Positions 28,508-37,485 of a stretch of 64,000 bases of DNA are shown here, piece after piece. The position numbers and the translations under genes are program-made. The stretch is from Nocardioides campestrisoli. Its GTDB lineage: Bacteria; Actinomycetota; Actinomycetes; Propionibacteriales; Nocardioidaceae. Numbering within the stretch: position 1 is the first letter of the stretch; each line of letters starts with the position of its first letter. Under the pieces are notes generated by a model. The model was given only the letters and a program-made list of their open reading frames with translations, ran no database searches and had not been told where the DNA came from. The stretch covers positions 744,001 to 808,000 of the forward strand of contig NZ_CP061768.1 in NCBI RefSeq assembly GCF_013624435.2. The letters are read 5' to 3'.

Positions 28508-29035
28508 ATGAAGAAGATCGACGAGTGGGTGGGAAGGGTCTCGGCCCTGCTCGCCATGCTGGCGGCCGTGTGCACGCTGGCGATGATGGCGACGATGATC
28601 GCCGACGTGGCGAACCGGGTGCTCGGCAACGGTTCGCTCAAGGGAGCCTACGAGCTCTCCGCGATGCTGCTGGTGGTCATCGTCTTCCTCGGGTTCGGCT
28701 ACGCCGAGCGCACCGAGACCAACGTCCGGGTCACTCTCGCCACCTCGAGGATGCCCCACGCGGTGGCCCGCGTCGTCCGCCTGGTCGGAGGCATCGTGTC
28801 GACCGTCGTGGTCGCGCTCTTCGCGCGCGCGACGTGGGACCAGGCGTTGGTCTCCATGGACCGCGGTGAGTTCACCCAGGGCATCGTCGACTTCCCGGTA
28901 TGGCCCACCAAGCTGGTCATCGCGATCGGCTTCACCTTCCTGACCCTCGAGTGCCTGCTGGGGATGTGGCGACGCTGGACCGCTCCCTCCGAGCAGGACG
29001 TCCACCCCGACCTGCCGGCGGAGGCCCACCTGTGA
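28508..29035 (+). CDS. dctQ: TRAP transporter small permease (DctQ family)
   Basis: 175-aa inner-membrane subunit with four hydrophobic segments, the standard DctQ size and topology. The ATG follows GGAGGAGCGGG. VFLGFGYAERTETNVRV is a family landmark between helices 2 and 3. Its TGA overlaps the GTG start of the large permease, so both are made together. It supports the ion-driven carrier formed by DctM. Confidence 0.92.
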   Translation: MKKIDEWVGRVSALLAMLAAVCTLAMMATMIADVANRVLGNGSLKGAYELSAMLLVVIVFLGFGYAERTETNVRVTLATSRMPHAVARVVRLVGGIVSTVVVALFARATWDQALVSMDRGEFTQGIVDFPVWPTKLVIAIGFTFLTLECLLGMWRRWTAPSEQDVHPDLPAEAHL

Positions 29036-30405
29036 GCGCCGACCTCATCACCCTCATCGTCTTCGGGATCTTCTTCTTCCTGCTGGTCGCCGAGACGCCT
29101 GTCTCCTTTGCGCTCGCGGCGGCCGGCGGTGTCGGCATCGCGCTCCTGCGCGACGCCGAGCTGGCCTCGTCGGTCCTGGGCTCCGTGCCCTTCGGCGAGA
29201 CCCACAAGTACAGCCTCGCGATCATCCCGATGTACATCCTCCTCGGCATGTTCGCGCTGCACGGGCGGCTCGCTTCTCGCGTGTACAGTGCCGCCACCGT
29301 CGCCCTGCGCCGGCTGCCAGGCGGCCTGGGGATCGCCACCGTGGGCGCCTGCGCAGGGTTCGCCGCCGTCTCCGGCTCCTCGGTCGCCACCGCCGCCAGC
29401 ATCGGCAAGATCTCGGTGCACGAGATGATGCGCCACGGCTACAAGGCGCCGTTCGCCGGCGGCATCGTGGCGGTCGCGGGCACCCTCGGCATCCTCATCC
29501 CGCCGAGCGTCGCGCTCGTCCTGTACGGCGTCATCGCCCGCGAGTCCATTGCCGACCTGCTGATGGCGGGCGTCATCCCCGGCATCGTCGCCGCCCTGGC
29601 CTACTCGGTATTCATCGCGCTGCGGGCCCACAAGCACGTCGTCCCGGGCAAGGTCTCGCTCAAGGAGGCCCTCACGGCCGCCGGCGGGAAGGTCGTCGGC
29701 GGCGAGGACGACGAGGAGGTCGAGATCACCAACTTCCAGCGCTTCCGCGCCACCGCGTGGATCGCCGCCATCTTCGCCGCCATCCTCCTCGGGATGCTGA
29801 CGGGTCTCTTCACCGTCATCGAGTCCGCAGCCATCGGCGCCTTCATCGCGCTGGTCATGCTGGTCGTCGAGAACATCGGCGACGGGCTCGGCACGATGAT
29901 GAAGCGCGGCAAGGAGGCGATCCTCGAGGCCGCCTCGGTGACGTCGATGGCCTTCGCGCTCGTCGTCGGCGCCGGAGTGCTCTCCACCTTCCTCGTCATG
30001 GCTCGTGTGCCGATGCGGCTCACCGAGGCCGTCGTCGGGATCGACGTGCCGCCCTGGGTGATCGTGGTCGGCATCCTCGCCGTCATGGTGCCGCTGGGCA
30101 TGTTCCTGGAGACCCTCTCGATTCTGGTCATCGTGGTGCCGCTGGTGCACCCCGTGGTCACGGAGCTGGGCTACTCGGGTGTCTGGTTCGGTGTGCTCTT
30201 CGTGATGATGCTCGAGATCGGCCTGGTCACGCCGCCGGTGGGGATGAACACGTTCGTGGTCTCGATGACGTCGGGCCTGCGCCTGGAGTCGGTGTTCCGC
30301 GGGGTCACGCCGTTCGTCTTCGTCTCGCTGGCTGTCGTGGCGCTGATCTTCGTCGTCCCGGACCTTGCCCTCTGGCTGCCCGAACAGCTGTCCGACCAGA
30401 ACTGA
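29032..30405 (+). CDS. dctM: TRAP transporter large permease (DctM family)
   Basis: 457-aa polytopic carrier subunit with about twelve hydrophobic stretches. The GTG start overlaps the DctQ stop. Landmarks are the FAAVSGSSVATAASIGKI hairpin segment and GGIVAVAGTLGILIPPSV, which form the transport core, plus the C-terminal VTPPVGMNTFVV. An acidic loop (GGEDDEEVE) near residue 225 faces the cytoplasm. A ligase gene follows after 19 nt. Confidence 0.93.
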   Translation: MSADLITLIVFGIFFFLLVAETPVSFALAAAGGVGIALLRDAELASSVLGSVPFGETHKYSLAIIPMYILLGMFALHGRLASRVYSAATVALRRLPGGLGIATVGACAGFAAVSGSSVATAASIGKISVHEMMRHGYKAPFAGGIVAVAGTLGILIPPSVALVLYGVIARESIADLLMAGVIPGIVAALAYSVFIALRAHKHVVPGKVSLKEALTAAGGKVVGGEDDEEVEITNFQRFRATAWIAAIFAAILLGMLTGLFTVIESAAIGAFIALVMLVVENIGDGLGTMMKRGKEAILEAASVTSMAFALVVGAGVLSTFLVMARVPMRLTEAVVGIDVPPWVIVVGILAVMVPLGMFLETLSILVIVVPLVHPVVTELGYSGVWFGVLFVMMLEIGLVTPPVGMNTFVVSMTSGLRLESVFRGVTPFVFVSLAVVALIFVVPDLALWLPEQLSDQN

Positions 30406-30424
30406 CAGGGAAGGAGCTGGCGAG

Positions 30425-31987
30425 ATGGTCCTGGCACACCGACGCGAGTCCACCGCGGGTGAGGTGATCCTCCGGTCCCTGCGCCGCCACGCGGGGTCCA
30501 AGACCGCCTTCACCTGGGGCGAGGGCGACAGCAAGGACCGCGGCTCGCTGAGCTACGGCCAGGCGCTCGACGCGATCGGCCGGACCCAGGCGGTGCTCGC
30601 CGACGCCGGGCTCGGCCCGGGCAGCCGGATCGGCATCCTGTCCGGCAACCGGGTGGACTCGTGGCTCACCGCCACGGCGGCCTGGTGCAGCGGGCTGGTG
30701 GTCACGTACCTCCACCCGATCGGATCGCTGGCCGACCACCTCTACCAGCTGAGCGACGCCCGCGTGGAGGCGCTCTTCGTCGACCCCGCGAAGTTCGCCG
30801 AGCGGGGCGCGACCCTGGCCGAGCAGGCGAACCTGAAGCACCTCTACACCTTCGGGTCTGCCGAGGTGGGCCGCGACCTGCACGCGGCGCGGGAGCAGGT
30901 GGGCAGCCACGCCCCAGTGGACGTGGCCGACCCGGACGACCTGGTCTGGCTCAACTACACCGGCGGGACGACGGGCCGGCCCAAGGGCGTGCGCTACCGG
31001 CACGCCTCGGTCCTGGGGCACTCGCGCTCGGTCCTCACCGACTTCGAGCTGCCTGCGGACCCGCGCTACCTGGCGGCCGCGCCGATCACGCACGTCGCGG
31101 GCACCAAGATCCTGCCCGTGCTGCTGCGGGGCGGGAGCGTGCACCTGCTCGACGGGTTCACCGCGTCCGGGGCGCTGCGGGCCATCGAGGAGCAGCGCCT
31201 GACGATGGCGCTCTTCGTCCCCACGATGATCTACACGCTGCTCGATGACCCTGCGTTGGACAGCACGGACCTCTCCTCCCTCGAGCTGGTCCTGTACGGC
31301 GCCTCCGCGATGTCGCCGAGCCGGCTCGCGGAGGGCCACGAGCGCCTGGGCGACGTCTTCGCGCAGCTATACGGCCAGAGCGAGTGCTACCCGATCAGCT
31401 ACCTCTCTCGCGCCGACCACACGCGCGGCCGCGAGGAGCTGCCGGCGCTGCTGTCGTCGTGCGGATTCCCGGTGCACGGCACCTCCGTCGCTCTGCTGGA
31501 CTCCGACGGCACGCCCGTGCCGCGAGGGGAGGCGGGCGAGATCTGCGTCCGCGGCCAGGCAGCGATGGAGGGGTACCACGACCTGCCCGCGCTGACCGAG
31601 GAGGCGCTGGCCGGGGGGTGGCTGCACACCGGCGACATCGGGACCCTGGACGACAGCGGCTTCCTCACGATCGTGGACCGCAAGAAGGACATGATCGTCA
31701 CCGGAGGCTTCAACGTCTTCCCGCGGGAGGTCGAGGACGCTCTCACCTCCCACCCGGACGTCGCCACGGCCGCGGTGTACGGCGTGCCCGACGAGAAGTG
31801 GGGCGAGGCAGTGACCGCCGCTGTCGTGCTGAAGCCCGGCGCCACCGTCGACGAGGCGACCCTGGTCGCCCGAGTGAAGGAGCTCAAGGGGTCGGTGCAG
31901 GCCCCGAAACACGTCCACGTGCTCACTGAGCTGCCCATGACCGCCGTCGGGAAGATCGACAAGAAGCAGCTGCGCCAGCAGCACTGA
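30425..31987 (+). CDS. AMP-forming acyl-CoA synthetase
   Basis: 520-aa ligase. The ATG follows GGGAAGGAGC. P-loop NYTGGTTGRPKG is at 177-188, with Gly in place of the first loop Ser, a tolerated variant. YGQSECYPISY marks the AMP site, GDIGTLDDSGFLTIVDRKKDMIVTGGFN the hinge, and TAVGKIDKKQL the catalytic lysine. It is 19 nt after dctM, so it most likely activates the acid brought in by the TRAP system. The substrate is unknown. Confidence 0.92.
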   Translation: MVLAHRRESTAGEVILRSLRRHAGSKTAFTWGEGDSKDRGSLSYGQALDAIGRTQAVLADAGLGPGSRIGILSGNRVDSWLTATAAWCSGLVVTYLHPIGSLADHLYQLSDARVEALFVDPAKFAERGATLAEQANLKHLYTFGSAEVGRDLHAAREQVGSHAPVDVADPDDLVWLNYTGGTTGRPKGVRYRHASVLGHSRSVLTDFELPADPRYLAAAPITHVAGTKILPVLLRGGSVHLLDGFTASGALRAIEEQRLTMALFVPTMIYTLLDDPALDSTDLSSLELVLYGASAMSPSRLAEGHERLGDVFAQLYGQSECYPISYLSRADHTRGREELPALLSSCGFPVHGTSVALLDSDGTPVPRGEAGEICVRGQAAMEGYHDLPALTEEALAGGWLHTGDIGTLDDSGFLTIVDRKKDMIVTGGFNVFPREVEDALTSHPDVATAAVYGVPDEKWGEAVTAAVVLKPGATVDEATLVARVKELKGSVQAPKHVHVLTELPMTAVGKIDKKQLRQQH

Positions 31988-32024
31988 GGCCGTCGCCGGG
32001 AGGCGACTGCCGGGAGGAGGCGAC

Positions 32025-33005
32025 GTGCGGCGGATCGTGTGCACCGAGCTCGGCGACCCCGGGCTCCTGAGGCTGGTGGAGGACCCCACCCCGCGGCCCG
32101 GCACCGGCCAGGTGCTGGTCGGAACCGAGGCCTGCGGGGTCAGCTTCGTCGACGGGCTCGTCGTCCGGGGCGGCTACCAGGTGCGGCCGCCCCTGCCCTT
32201 CACGCCGGGCAACTGCTTCGCCGGCGTCGTGATGGAGGTGGGGGAGGGGGCCGACCCCGGGTTGCTGGGGAGTCGCGTCGCGGGCGTCACCGAGGGGCTG
32301 GGCGGGGCTTACTCCTCGCACGTCGTGGCTCGCGCCGACGGCGTCGCGCCCGTCCCCGAGGGCCTGGCACCCGAGCTGGTGGCCGCCAACATCGAGAGCT
32401 ACCTGACGATGGCCTTCGCCACCGAGCACCGGGTGACGATCGTCCCCGGGGAGACCGTGGTCGTCCTCGGGGCGGGCGGCGGGATCGGCCTCGCCGCCGT
32501 GGACATCGCCCGGGCTCTGGAGGCCCAGGTGGTCGCAGTGGCGTCGTCGGCGGAGAAGCAGGAGGCCGCGCTGCGCGCCGGTGCGTGGACGGCGATCGGC
32601 TACGACGACCTCAAGGACCGGATCCGGGAGGTCACCGGCGGCGCCGGAGCCGACGTGGTCGTCGACCCCGTCGGGGGAGAGGCGGCCGAGAGCGCGCTGC
32701 GCGCGCTCGCCACCGACGGCCGGTTCTGCGTCCTGGGGTTCGCCTCGGGCGAGATCCCGCGGCTGCCGGCCAACATCGTGCTGCTGCGCAACCGGGCGGT
32801 CGTCGGCGTCGACTGGGGCGACTGGTCCCGCGAGGTCGGCGGCCCCCAGGGCAACGCCGCGCTGCTGACGACGGTGCTGGAGCGATTCGCGACCGGCGAG
32901 CTCCGCCCGCCCGCGCCGACGCCAGCGGCGCTGGCGGATGCCGGGCGCGTCCTGGGCCTGCTCGGCACCCGGCAGGCCGTGGGCAAGCACGTCCTGGTGC
33001 CCTGA
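32025..33005 (+). CDS. NADPH:quinone oxidoreductase-like MDR protein
   Basis: 326-aa medium-chain reductase without visible zinc ligands. The GTG is preceded by GGGAGGAGG. The Rossmann loop GAGGGIG is at 149-155. It is a paralogue of the 12126 gene (both have the PFTPG segment and a FASGEIPRLP-like C-terminal part). As last gene of the TRAP-ligase operon it may reduce an unsaturated CoA ester or ketone; quinone reduction is the generic annotation only. A perfect hairpin follows. Confidence 0.9.
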   Translation: MRRIVCTELGDPGLLRLVEDPTPRPGTGQVLVGTEACGVSFVDGLVVRGGYQVRPPLPFTPGNCFAGVVMEVGEGADPGLLGSRVAGVTEGLGGAYSSHVVARADGVAPVPEGLAPELVAANIESYLTMAFATEHRVTIVPGETVVVLGAGGGIGLAAVDIARALEAQVVAVASSAEKQEAALRAGAWTAIGYDDLKDRIREVTGGAGADVVVDPVGGEAAESALRALATDGRFCVLGFASGEIPRLPANIVLLRNRAVVGVDWGDWSREVGGPQGNAALLTTVLERFATGELRPPAPTPAALADAGRVLGLLGTRQAVGKHVLVP

Positions 33006-33009
33006 GCCC

Positions 33010-33036
33010 GCGTGGCCCGGACCGGCCGGGCCACGC
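33010..33036. terminator. Bidirectional terminator hairpin
   Basis: GCGTGGCCCGG (33010-33020) pairs perfectly with CCGGGCCACGC (33026-33036) around a 5-nt loop. It lies between the convergent quinone oxidoreductase and nitronate monooxygenase genes. Confidence 0.8.
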
Positions 33037-33047
33037 GATGACTTGTG

Positions 33048-33080
33048 ACGACCTGGGGACGACCTGGGGGCGACCCGGGC
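33048..33080. repeat. 11-bp tandem repeat, three units
   Basis: ACGACCTGGGG at 33048-33058 and 33059-33069 is followed by a degenerate unit GCGACCCGGGC at 33070-33080 that abuts the stop of the minus-strand gene. Probably a slippage-derived intergenic repeat. Confidence 0.65.
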
Positions 33081-34031
33081 TCAGCCCGCCGAGGCGTACT
33101 CCTTGGCCAGCCGGTCCACCAGCTCGGCGACCGTCGGGACGTCCTCGACCGACGACACCGAGTGCCCGGCGCTCCAGATCTGGCTCCAGCGACGCGGGCC
33201 GTCGGCGCCCGACCCGAACATGGCGGCCGCCGTCTCCTGGGTCACCTGCTCGTCGAGGCGGTCGACCTCCAGGCCGGCTGCCTCGATCGACGGACGGAGC
33301 ATGCTGGTGGCCAGGCCGGTGAAGGCCTTGGTCAGCACCACGTCGTCCATCCCGGCGCCGACCAGCATCTGCTTGTACTCGTCCGCCGCACGGCTCTCCC
33401 GGGTGGCGATGAAGCGCGTGCCCAGGTAGCCGAGGTCGCAGCCCAGGGTCGTCGCCGCGCGCAGGGCGATCCCGTCACCGATGCCTCCGGCGAGCACGAG
33501 GACGCCGTCGAAGAACCGGCGGACCTCACGCGCGAACGCGAAGGGGTTGAGCCAGCCGGTCTGTCCGCCCGCGCCGGCGGTGAGCAGGACGAGACCGTCG
33601 ACGCCCGCCTCGACGGCGCGCTCGGCGTGCCGGAGGGTCGCGACGTCTGCGAGCACGAGGGCGCCGGCATCGTGCAGGGTGGGCACCACCGCCGCGGGCG
33701 AGCCCACGCTGGTGATGACCATCTCGACCCGGTGGCGCACGAGGACCTCCACGTCCTCGGCCAGACGGGGTTGGCGGATGATCAGGTTGGGGCACCAGGG
33801 AGCCCAGTCGCCTGCGCCGTCGGCGCGGTCGGAGTCGCGCTCCCCAGCGAGCTGGCCGAACCAGTCGTCGAGCTCGGTGACGGACCGGGCGTTGGCGGTG
33901 GGGAAGGCGCCCACGACGCCGGCGCGGCAGGCGGCGGCGACGAGTTCCGGTCCGCTGACCGCGAGCATGGGGGCGGCGATCGCGGGGATCCTGAGCCGGT
34001 CCGCGACGGACGCGGGAACGCGCTGGGTCAT
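33081..34031 (-). CDS. Nitronate monooxygenase-like flavoprotein with Gln at the catalytic His position
   Basis: 316-aa FMN TIM-barrel protein. The ATG has AGGAGT 3 nt upstream; an upstream in-frame start would overlap the operator. The PMLAVSGPEL N-terminal segment, the TAGAGGQTGWLNP segment and AGGIGDG phosphate loop are visible. The usual AGGH segment reads AGGQ (Gln157), so classical nitronate oxidation is doubtful. It is divergent from a TetR gene with a shared operator and is not closely similar to the 692 enzyme. Its likely role is a redox step on a CoA ester; this is uncertain. Confidence 0.85.
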   Translation of the reverse strand: MTQRVPASVADRLRIPAIAAPMLAVSGPELVAAACRAGVVGAFPTANARSVTELDDWFGQLAGERDSDRADGAGDWAPWCPNLIIRQPRLAEDVEVLVRHRVEMVITSVGSPAAVVPTLHDAGALVLADVATLRHAERAVEAGVDGLVLLTAGAGGQTGWLNPFAFAREVRRFFDGVLVLAGGIGDGIALRAATTLGCDLGYLGTRFIATRESRAADEYKQMLVGAGMDDVVLTKAFTGLATSMLRPSIEAAGLEVDRLDEQVTQETAAAMFGSGADGPRRWSQIWSAGHSVSSVEDVPTVAELVDRLAKEYASAG

Positions 34032-34043
34032 GTCACTCCTAAC

Positions 34044-34069
34044 TGAACGAGCGTTCACCACTCTATACT
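34044..34069. promoter_or_regulatory. Shared operator TGAACGAGCGTTCA and tetR -10
   Basis: TGAACGAGCGTTCA (34044-34057) is palindromic apart from its centre and lies between the divergent nitronate monooxygenase and tetR genes. TATACT (34064-34069) is a strong -10 for tetR. The layout fits autoregulation. Confidence 0.65.
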
Positions 34070-34135
34070 GGCAGGAGTGCGGCGGGAGGCGTCGCGCGGA
34101 GGTCCGCGTAGAGGCCCGCCGACCCAGGAGGTCTG

Positions 34136-34756
34136 ATGCCGAGCAGAAGCACCACGAAGCCGCGGGTCCGCGGGGGCAAGCAGGTCGTGCTGCGCGCCGC
34201 GATCGCCAACTTCACCGAGAGGGGCTACCACGGCACCTCGATGCGTGACATCGCACGCGATGCGGACGTCACCGTCGCGTCGATCTACCACCACTACCCG
34301 TCCAAGCAGGAGATCCTCTCCGAGATCATGGCGGCAACGCTCAGTGACGTGATCGCCCTCACCAGGAGTGCGCTCATGGGGGCCGGGGCAGCGCCGTCGG
34401 ACCAGCTCGACGCGGTGGTCCGGGCGTGGATCAACTTCCACACGACCCGACAGGCAGAGGCGCTCATCGGCGCGTCCGAGATCCGCAGCCTCGAGTCCCC
34501 GGGCCGCAAGCTGGTCGTGGCCCTGCGTGACGAGCAGGAAGGGCTCTTCCGCGACATCATCGAGCGCGGCGTGGAGCTGGGGGAGTTCGGCACGCCGTAC
34601 CCCCGCGAGGCGGCACGCGCGGTGATCAACATGGGCCGCTCCGTGGCCTCCTGGTACCAGCGTGGGGGTCCCCTGACGCCGGAGGAGATGGCCTCCCGGT
34701 ATGCCGAGCTGGCGCTGGCCACCGTCCGGGGGCCCGTGCCCACTGAGCGCGCCTGA
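34136..34756 (+). CDS. TetR-family regulator (KstR2-like C-terminal domain)
   Basis: 206-aa regulator. The ATG follows CAGGAGG. The helix-turn-helix covers about 16-60, with GYHGTSMRDIARDADVTV and YHHYPSKQEIL. The ligand domain ends SWYQRGGPLTPEEMASRY, shared with the 14568 and 52611 regulators, which suggests a common ancestor and similar acyl-CoA ligands. It is divergent from the nitronate monooxygenase with an operator between them, so it probably represses itself and that gene, and perhaps other ARCGNNCGYT sites. Confidence 0.92.
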   Translation: MPSRSTTKPRVRGGKQVVLRAAIANFTERGYHGTSMRDIARDADVTVASIYHHYPSKQEILSEIMAATLSDVIALTRSALMGAGAAPSDQLDAVVRAWINFHTTRQAEALIGASEIRSLESPGRKLVVALRDEQEGLFRDIIERGVELGEFGTPYPREAARAVINMGRSVASWYQRGGPLTPEEMASRYAELALATVRGPVPTERA

Positions 34757-34764
34757 GGTCGCGC

Positions 34765-34809
34765 TTGACACGCGGGGTGCTGCGCGCGATCGTTGACCAA
34801 ACAAACGTT
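34765..34809 (+). promoter_or_regulatory. Promoter and near-match operator of the 34886 ACAD
   Basis: TTGACA (34765-34770), 17-bp spacer, GATCGT (34788-34793), 6 bp, then AACAAACGTT (34800-34809), a one-mismatch copy of AACGNNCGTT. The leader to the ATG at 34886 is about 80 nt. Confidence 0.55.
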
Positions 34810-34885
34810 CAGTAGGCGTTGGTACGCCGTGCACCCAGGAGGCGTCCTTGACCCCCATCACCTTCATCGAGACGGGGGTGCCGGC

Positions 34886-36109
34886 ATGAGTGCCGGCCTG
34901 GACCTCACTCCTTCGCCCCGCGCGCAGGAGCTGCGCGAGCGCCTCATCGAGTTCATGAACGACGAGGTGTTCCCCGCGGAGGCGGCGTACCACGCCCACC
35001 GCCACGCCGGCGGGCCTGACGACCACTCGCTGCCCCCGGTCGTGGAGCAGCTCAAGAAGTCTGCCCGCGAGCGTGGTCTGTGGAACCTCTTCCTTCCCGC
35101 CGTCTCCGGGATCTCCAACCTCGACTACGCCGGGCTGGCCGAGATCACCGGGTGGAGCCTCGAGCTCGCCCCCGAGGCGATCAACGGGCAGGCCCCGGAC
35201 ACCGGCAACATGGAGCTGCTGCACCTCTTCGGGACCGACGAGCAGAAGCGGGAGTGGCTGGACCCCTTGATGGAGGGGACCATCCGCTCGGTCTTCGCGA
35301 TGACCGAGAAGGACGTCGCCAGCTCCGACGCCACCAACATCGAGACCAGCATCGTCCGCGACGGCGACGAGTACGTCGTCAACGGGCGCAAGTGGTGGAG
35401 CAGCGGCGCCGCAGACGAGCGTGCACGCGTCTTCATCGTCATGGGCAAGACCGACCTCGAGGCCCCGCGGCACCGTCAGCAGTCGATGCTGCTGGTCCCG
35501 CGGGACACCCCGGGACTGACGGTCGTGCGCGACGTGCCGGTCTTCGGCCGCCACGACCAGCACGGCCACTGCGAGGTGCTGTTCGAGGACGTCCGGGTCC
35601 CGGTGGCCAACCTCCTGGGCGAGGAGGGGGGCGGCTTCGCCATGGCCCAGGCGCGCCTCGGGCCCGGCCGGATCCATCACTGCATGCGGGCCCTCGGTGC
35701 TGCCGAGCGCGCGATGCAGCTGATGGTGGGGCGTGCCCACTCGCGCGTCGCGTTCGGCAAGCCTCTTGCCGAGCAGGGCATGGTGCAGCGCGACATCGCG
35801 GAGTCCAGGATCGCGATCACCCAGGCCCGGCTGCTGTGCCAGCACGCCGCCGCGGTGATCGACGCGCACGGCAACAAGGCCGCGGCGACGCTGGTCTCGC
35901 AGGCCAAGGTGTCCGTCCCGCGGGTCGCGCTCGACGTGATCGACCGGGCGATCCAGGTGCACGGCGGCATGGGCGTGAGTGACGACGTGCCGTTGGCGGC
36001 CATGTACGGCTGGCACCGGGCCATGCGGATCTTCGACGGGCCGGACGAGGTCCACCTGCGCTCGATCGCTCGGACGGAACCGGTCGGCGACGCCCTGCTG
36101 CGCCCGTAG
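34886..36109 (+). CDS. ACAD11-type acyl-CoA dehydrogenase family protein
   Basis: 407-aa ACAD-fold protein. The ATG at 34886 matches the N-terminus of its paralogues; an upstream TTG would add an unlike leader. Shared segments are RGLWNLFLPAVSG, APEAINGQAPDTGNMELL and FAMTEKDVASSDATNI. The catalytic segment RIFDGPDEVHLRS has Asp384 in place of the usual Glu. It is closest in window to the 18996 and 47926 proteins. No kinase gene adjoins it; an MFS gene follows after 2 nt. It may share a kinase encoded elsewhere in the island. Confidence 0.9.
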   Translation: MSAGLDLTPSPRAQELRERLIEFMNDEVFPAEAAYHAHRHAGGPDDHSLPPVVEQLKKSARERGLWNLFLPAVSGISNLDYAGLAEITGWSLELAPEAINGQAPDTGNMELLHLFGTDEQKREWLDPLMEGTIRSVFAMTEKDVASSDATNIETSIVRDGDEYVVNGRKWWSSGAADERARVFIVMGKTDLEAPRHRQQSMLLVPRDTPGLTVVRDVPVFGRHDQHGHCEVLFEDVRVPVANLLGEEGGGFAMAQARLGPGRIHHCMRALGAAERAMQLMVGRAHSRVAFGKPLAEQGMVQRDIAESRIAITQARLLCQHAAAVIDAHGNKAAATLVSQAKVSVPRVALDVIDRAIQVHGGMGVSDDVPLAAMYGWHRAMRIFDGPDEVHLRSIARTEPVGDALLRP

Positions 36110-36111
36110 GG

Positions 36112-37437
36112 ATGGGAGCGCGTGGCCCCTGGGCGCTGACCGAGCGGCTCGGCCCGATCGGGGTTGCCGCGCTCCTGGGCACCCTGATGGGAACCAGCGG
36201 CATGGGAAGCGCCGCCGCCGCCGTGGCCGTGCCGCAGATCGTGGCGCACTACGACGTCCCCGAGGGGCATGGCGTGTGGGTGCTGGCGGCCTACACCCTC
36301 ACAGTGGCGGTCGGCACAGCCCTCTACGGGCGTCTCGGGGACAGTCGGGGCATCCGGGGCCCGCTCGGCTTCGGCGTCGTGCTGCTCGCCGCGGGTGGGG
36401 TGCTGGCAGCGCTGGCCCCGACGTACGGGGTCCTGGTCGTCGCCCGGCTGCTCCAGGGTGCCGGCGCGGCCGCGGCGCCCACCCTCACCATCGCGGCGCT
36501 GCAGGTGCTCTACCCGGCAACGGTGCGGGTGCGCGCGAGCGCCGTGCTGGTCGGGACGTCGGTGGGGGTCAGCGCCCTCGGGCCGGCGCTTGGCGGCGTT
36601 CTCACCGAGCACGTCGGCTGGCAGTGCACCGTGCTCTTCCCGGCCGCCGGGCTACTCGGGCTCGCGCTGTTGTGGCCGGTGATCCCGCGCGGCGGATCGG
36701 GCGAGGCCCTCGACTACCTCGGTGCGGTGCTGGTCGCCGCGGTGGCCGGCGGTGCGATCCTGCTCGTGCAGTCGCCCGTGCTGGGCCCCGCCGCGGTGGT
36801 CGGCGGCCTGGCACTGGTCCTCGCGGGGCTGCCGTTGGTGGTGCGGCAGGTCCGTCGCCGGCCGTCGGGATTCCTGCCGCGCGCGGTGCTGGAACGCCCG
36901 GAGGTCCTGGCCGGCGCCGTGGGGGCGAGCTCGGCGACCGTGGCCTACTTCGGGCTGCTCGTCGTGGTCCCCGCCGTGCTGGTGGGAGAGGGCTGGGGCC
37001 CGGTGGGCGTAGGCCTCCTGATGCTGCCGGGCGCTGTCCTGGGGGTGCTGGCCTCCTTCGGGGTGGCGCCCGTGGTGCGCACCCTCGGCGCCGGGCGCAC
37101 GGTGACCGTGGCGGCGTTCTTCGCCACCGCGGCGGTGCTCGTCTCCCTGGCCTCGCTGTGGGTCTCGCCGTGGGGCCACCTGCTGGCGCTGGGCCTGGCG
37201 TACGTCGGCTACTCGTTCGGCCAGCCGGCGATGGGTGCCGTCGTGCACGACGGTGCCTCCCGGGGCACCTCGGGGGTCGCGCTGGGGCTGGCCACCCTCG
37301 TCTTCTTCGGTGGCGGCAGCCTGGGCGCGGCCGTGGCCGGCCTCGGCGCCGAGCTCGGCTGGGCCGCTGGCCTGGTGCTGCTGGCCCTCGTCCCCGCGGG
37401 GCTGGGGCTGCTCACCCGGCGGCGGCTGGCCGCCTGA
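36112..37437 (+). CDS. MFS transporter
   Basis: 441-aa membrane protein with about 12-14 hydrophobic helices. The ATG lies 2 nt after the ACAD stop, so it is probably translated by re-initiation. LYGRLGDSRGIRGPL matches the MFS helix 2-3 loop, and VARLLQGAGAAAAPTL matches the 15586 paralogue. Both follow catabolic genes and probably move a related acid or product. The direction of transport cannot be told. Confidence 0.9.
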   Translation: MGARGPWALTERLGPIGVAALLGTLMGTSGMGSAAAAVAVPQIVAHYDVPEGHGVWVLAAYTLTVAVGTALYGRLGDSRGIRGPLGFGVVLLAAGGVLAALAPTYGVLVVARLLQGAGAAAAPTLTIAALQVLYPATVRVRASAVLVGTSVGVSALGPALGGVLTEHVGWQCTVLFPAAGLLGLALLWPVIPRGGSGEALDYLGAVLVAAVAGGAILLVQSPVLGPAAVVGGLALVLAGLPLVVRQVRRRPSGFLPRAVLERPEVLAGAVGASSATVAYFGLLVVVPAVLVGEGWGPVGVGLLMLPGAVLGVLASFGVAPVVRTLGAGRTVTVAAFFATAAVLVSLASLWVSPWGHLLALGLAYVGYSFGQPAMGAVVHDGASRGTSGVALGLATLVFFGGGSLGAAVAGLGAELGWAAGLVLLALVPAGLGLLTRRRLAA

Positions 37438-37448
37438 GCCCACCCGCT

Positions 37449-37485
37449 CCGCTCAGCGGCGCAGGCCCATCGCCCCGCTGAGCGG
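37449..37485. terminator. Hairpin overlapping the thioesterase 3' end
   Basis: CCGCTCAGCGG (37449-37459) pairs with CCGCTGAGCGG (37475-37485) across 15 nt. The first arm covers the thioesterase stop. Likely terminates the convergent MFS and thioesterase transcripts. Confidence 0.55.
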
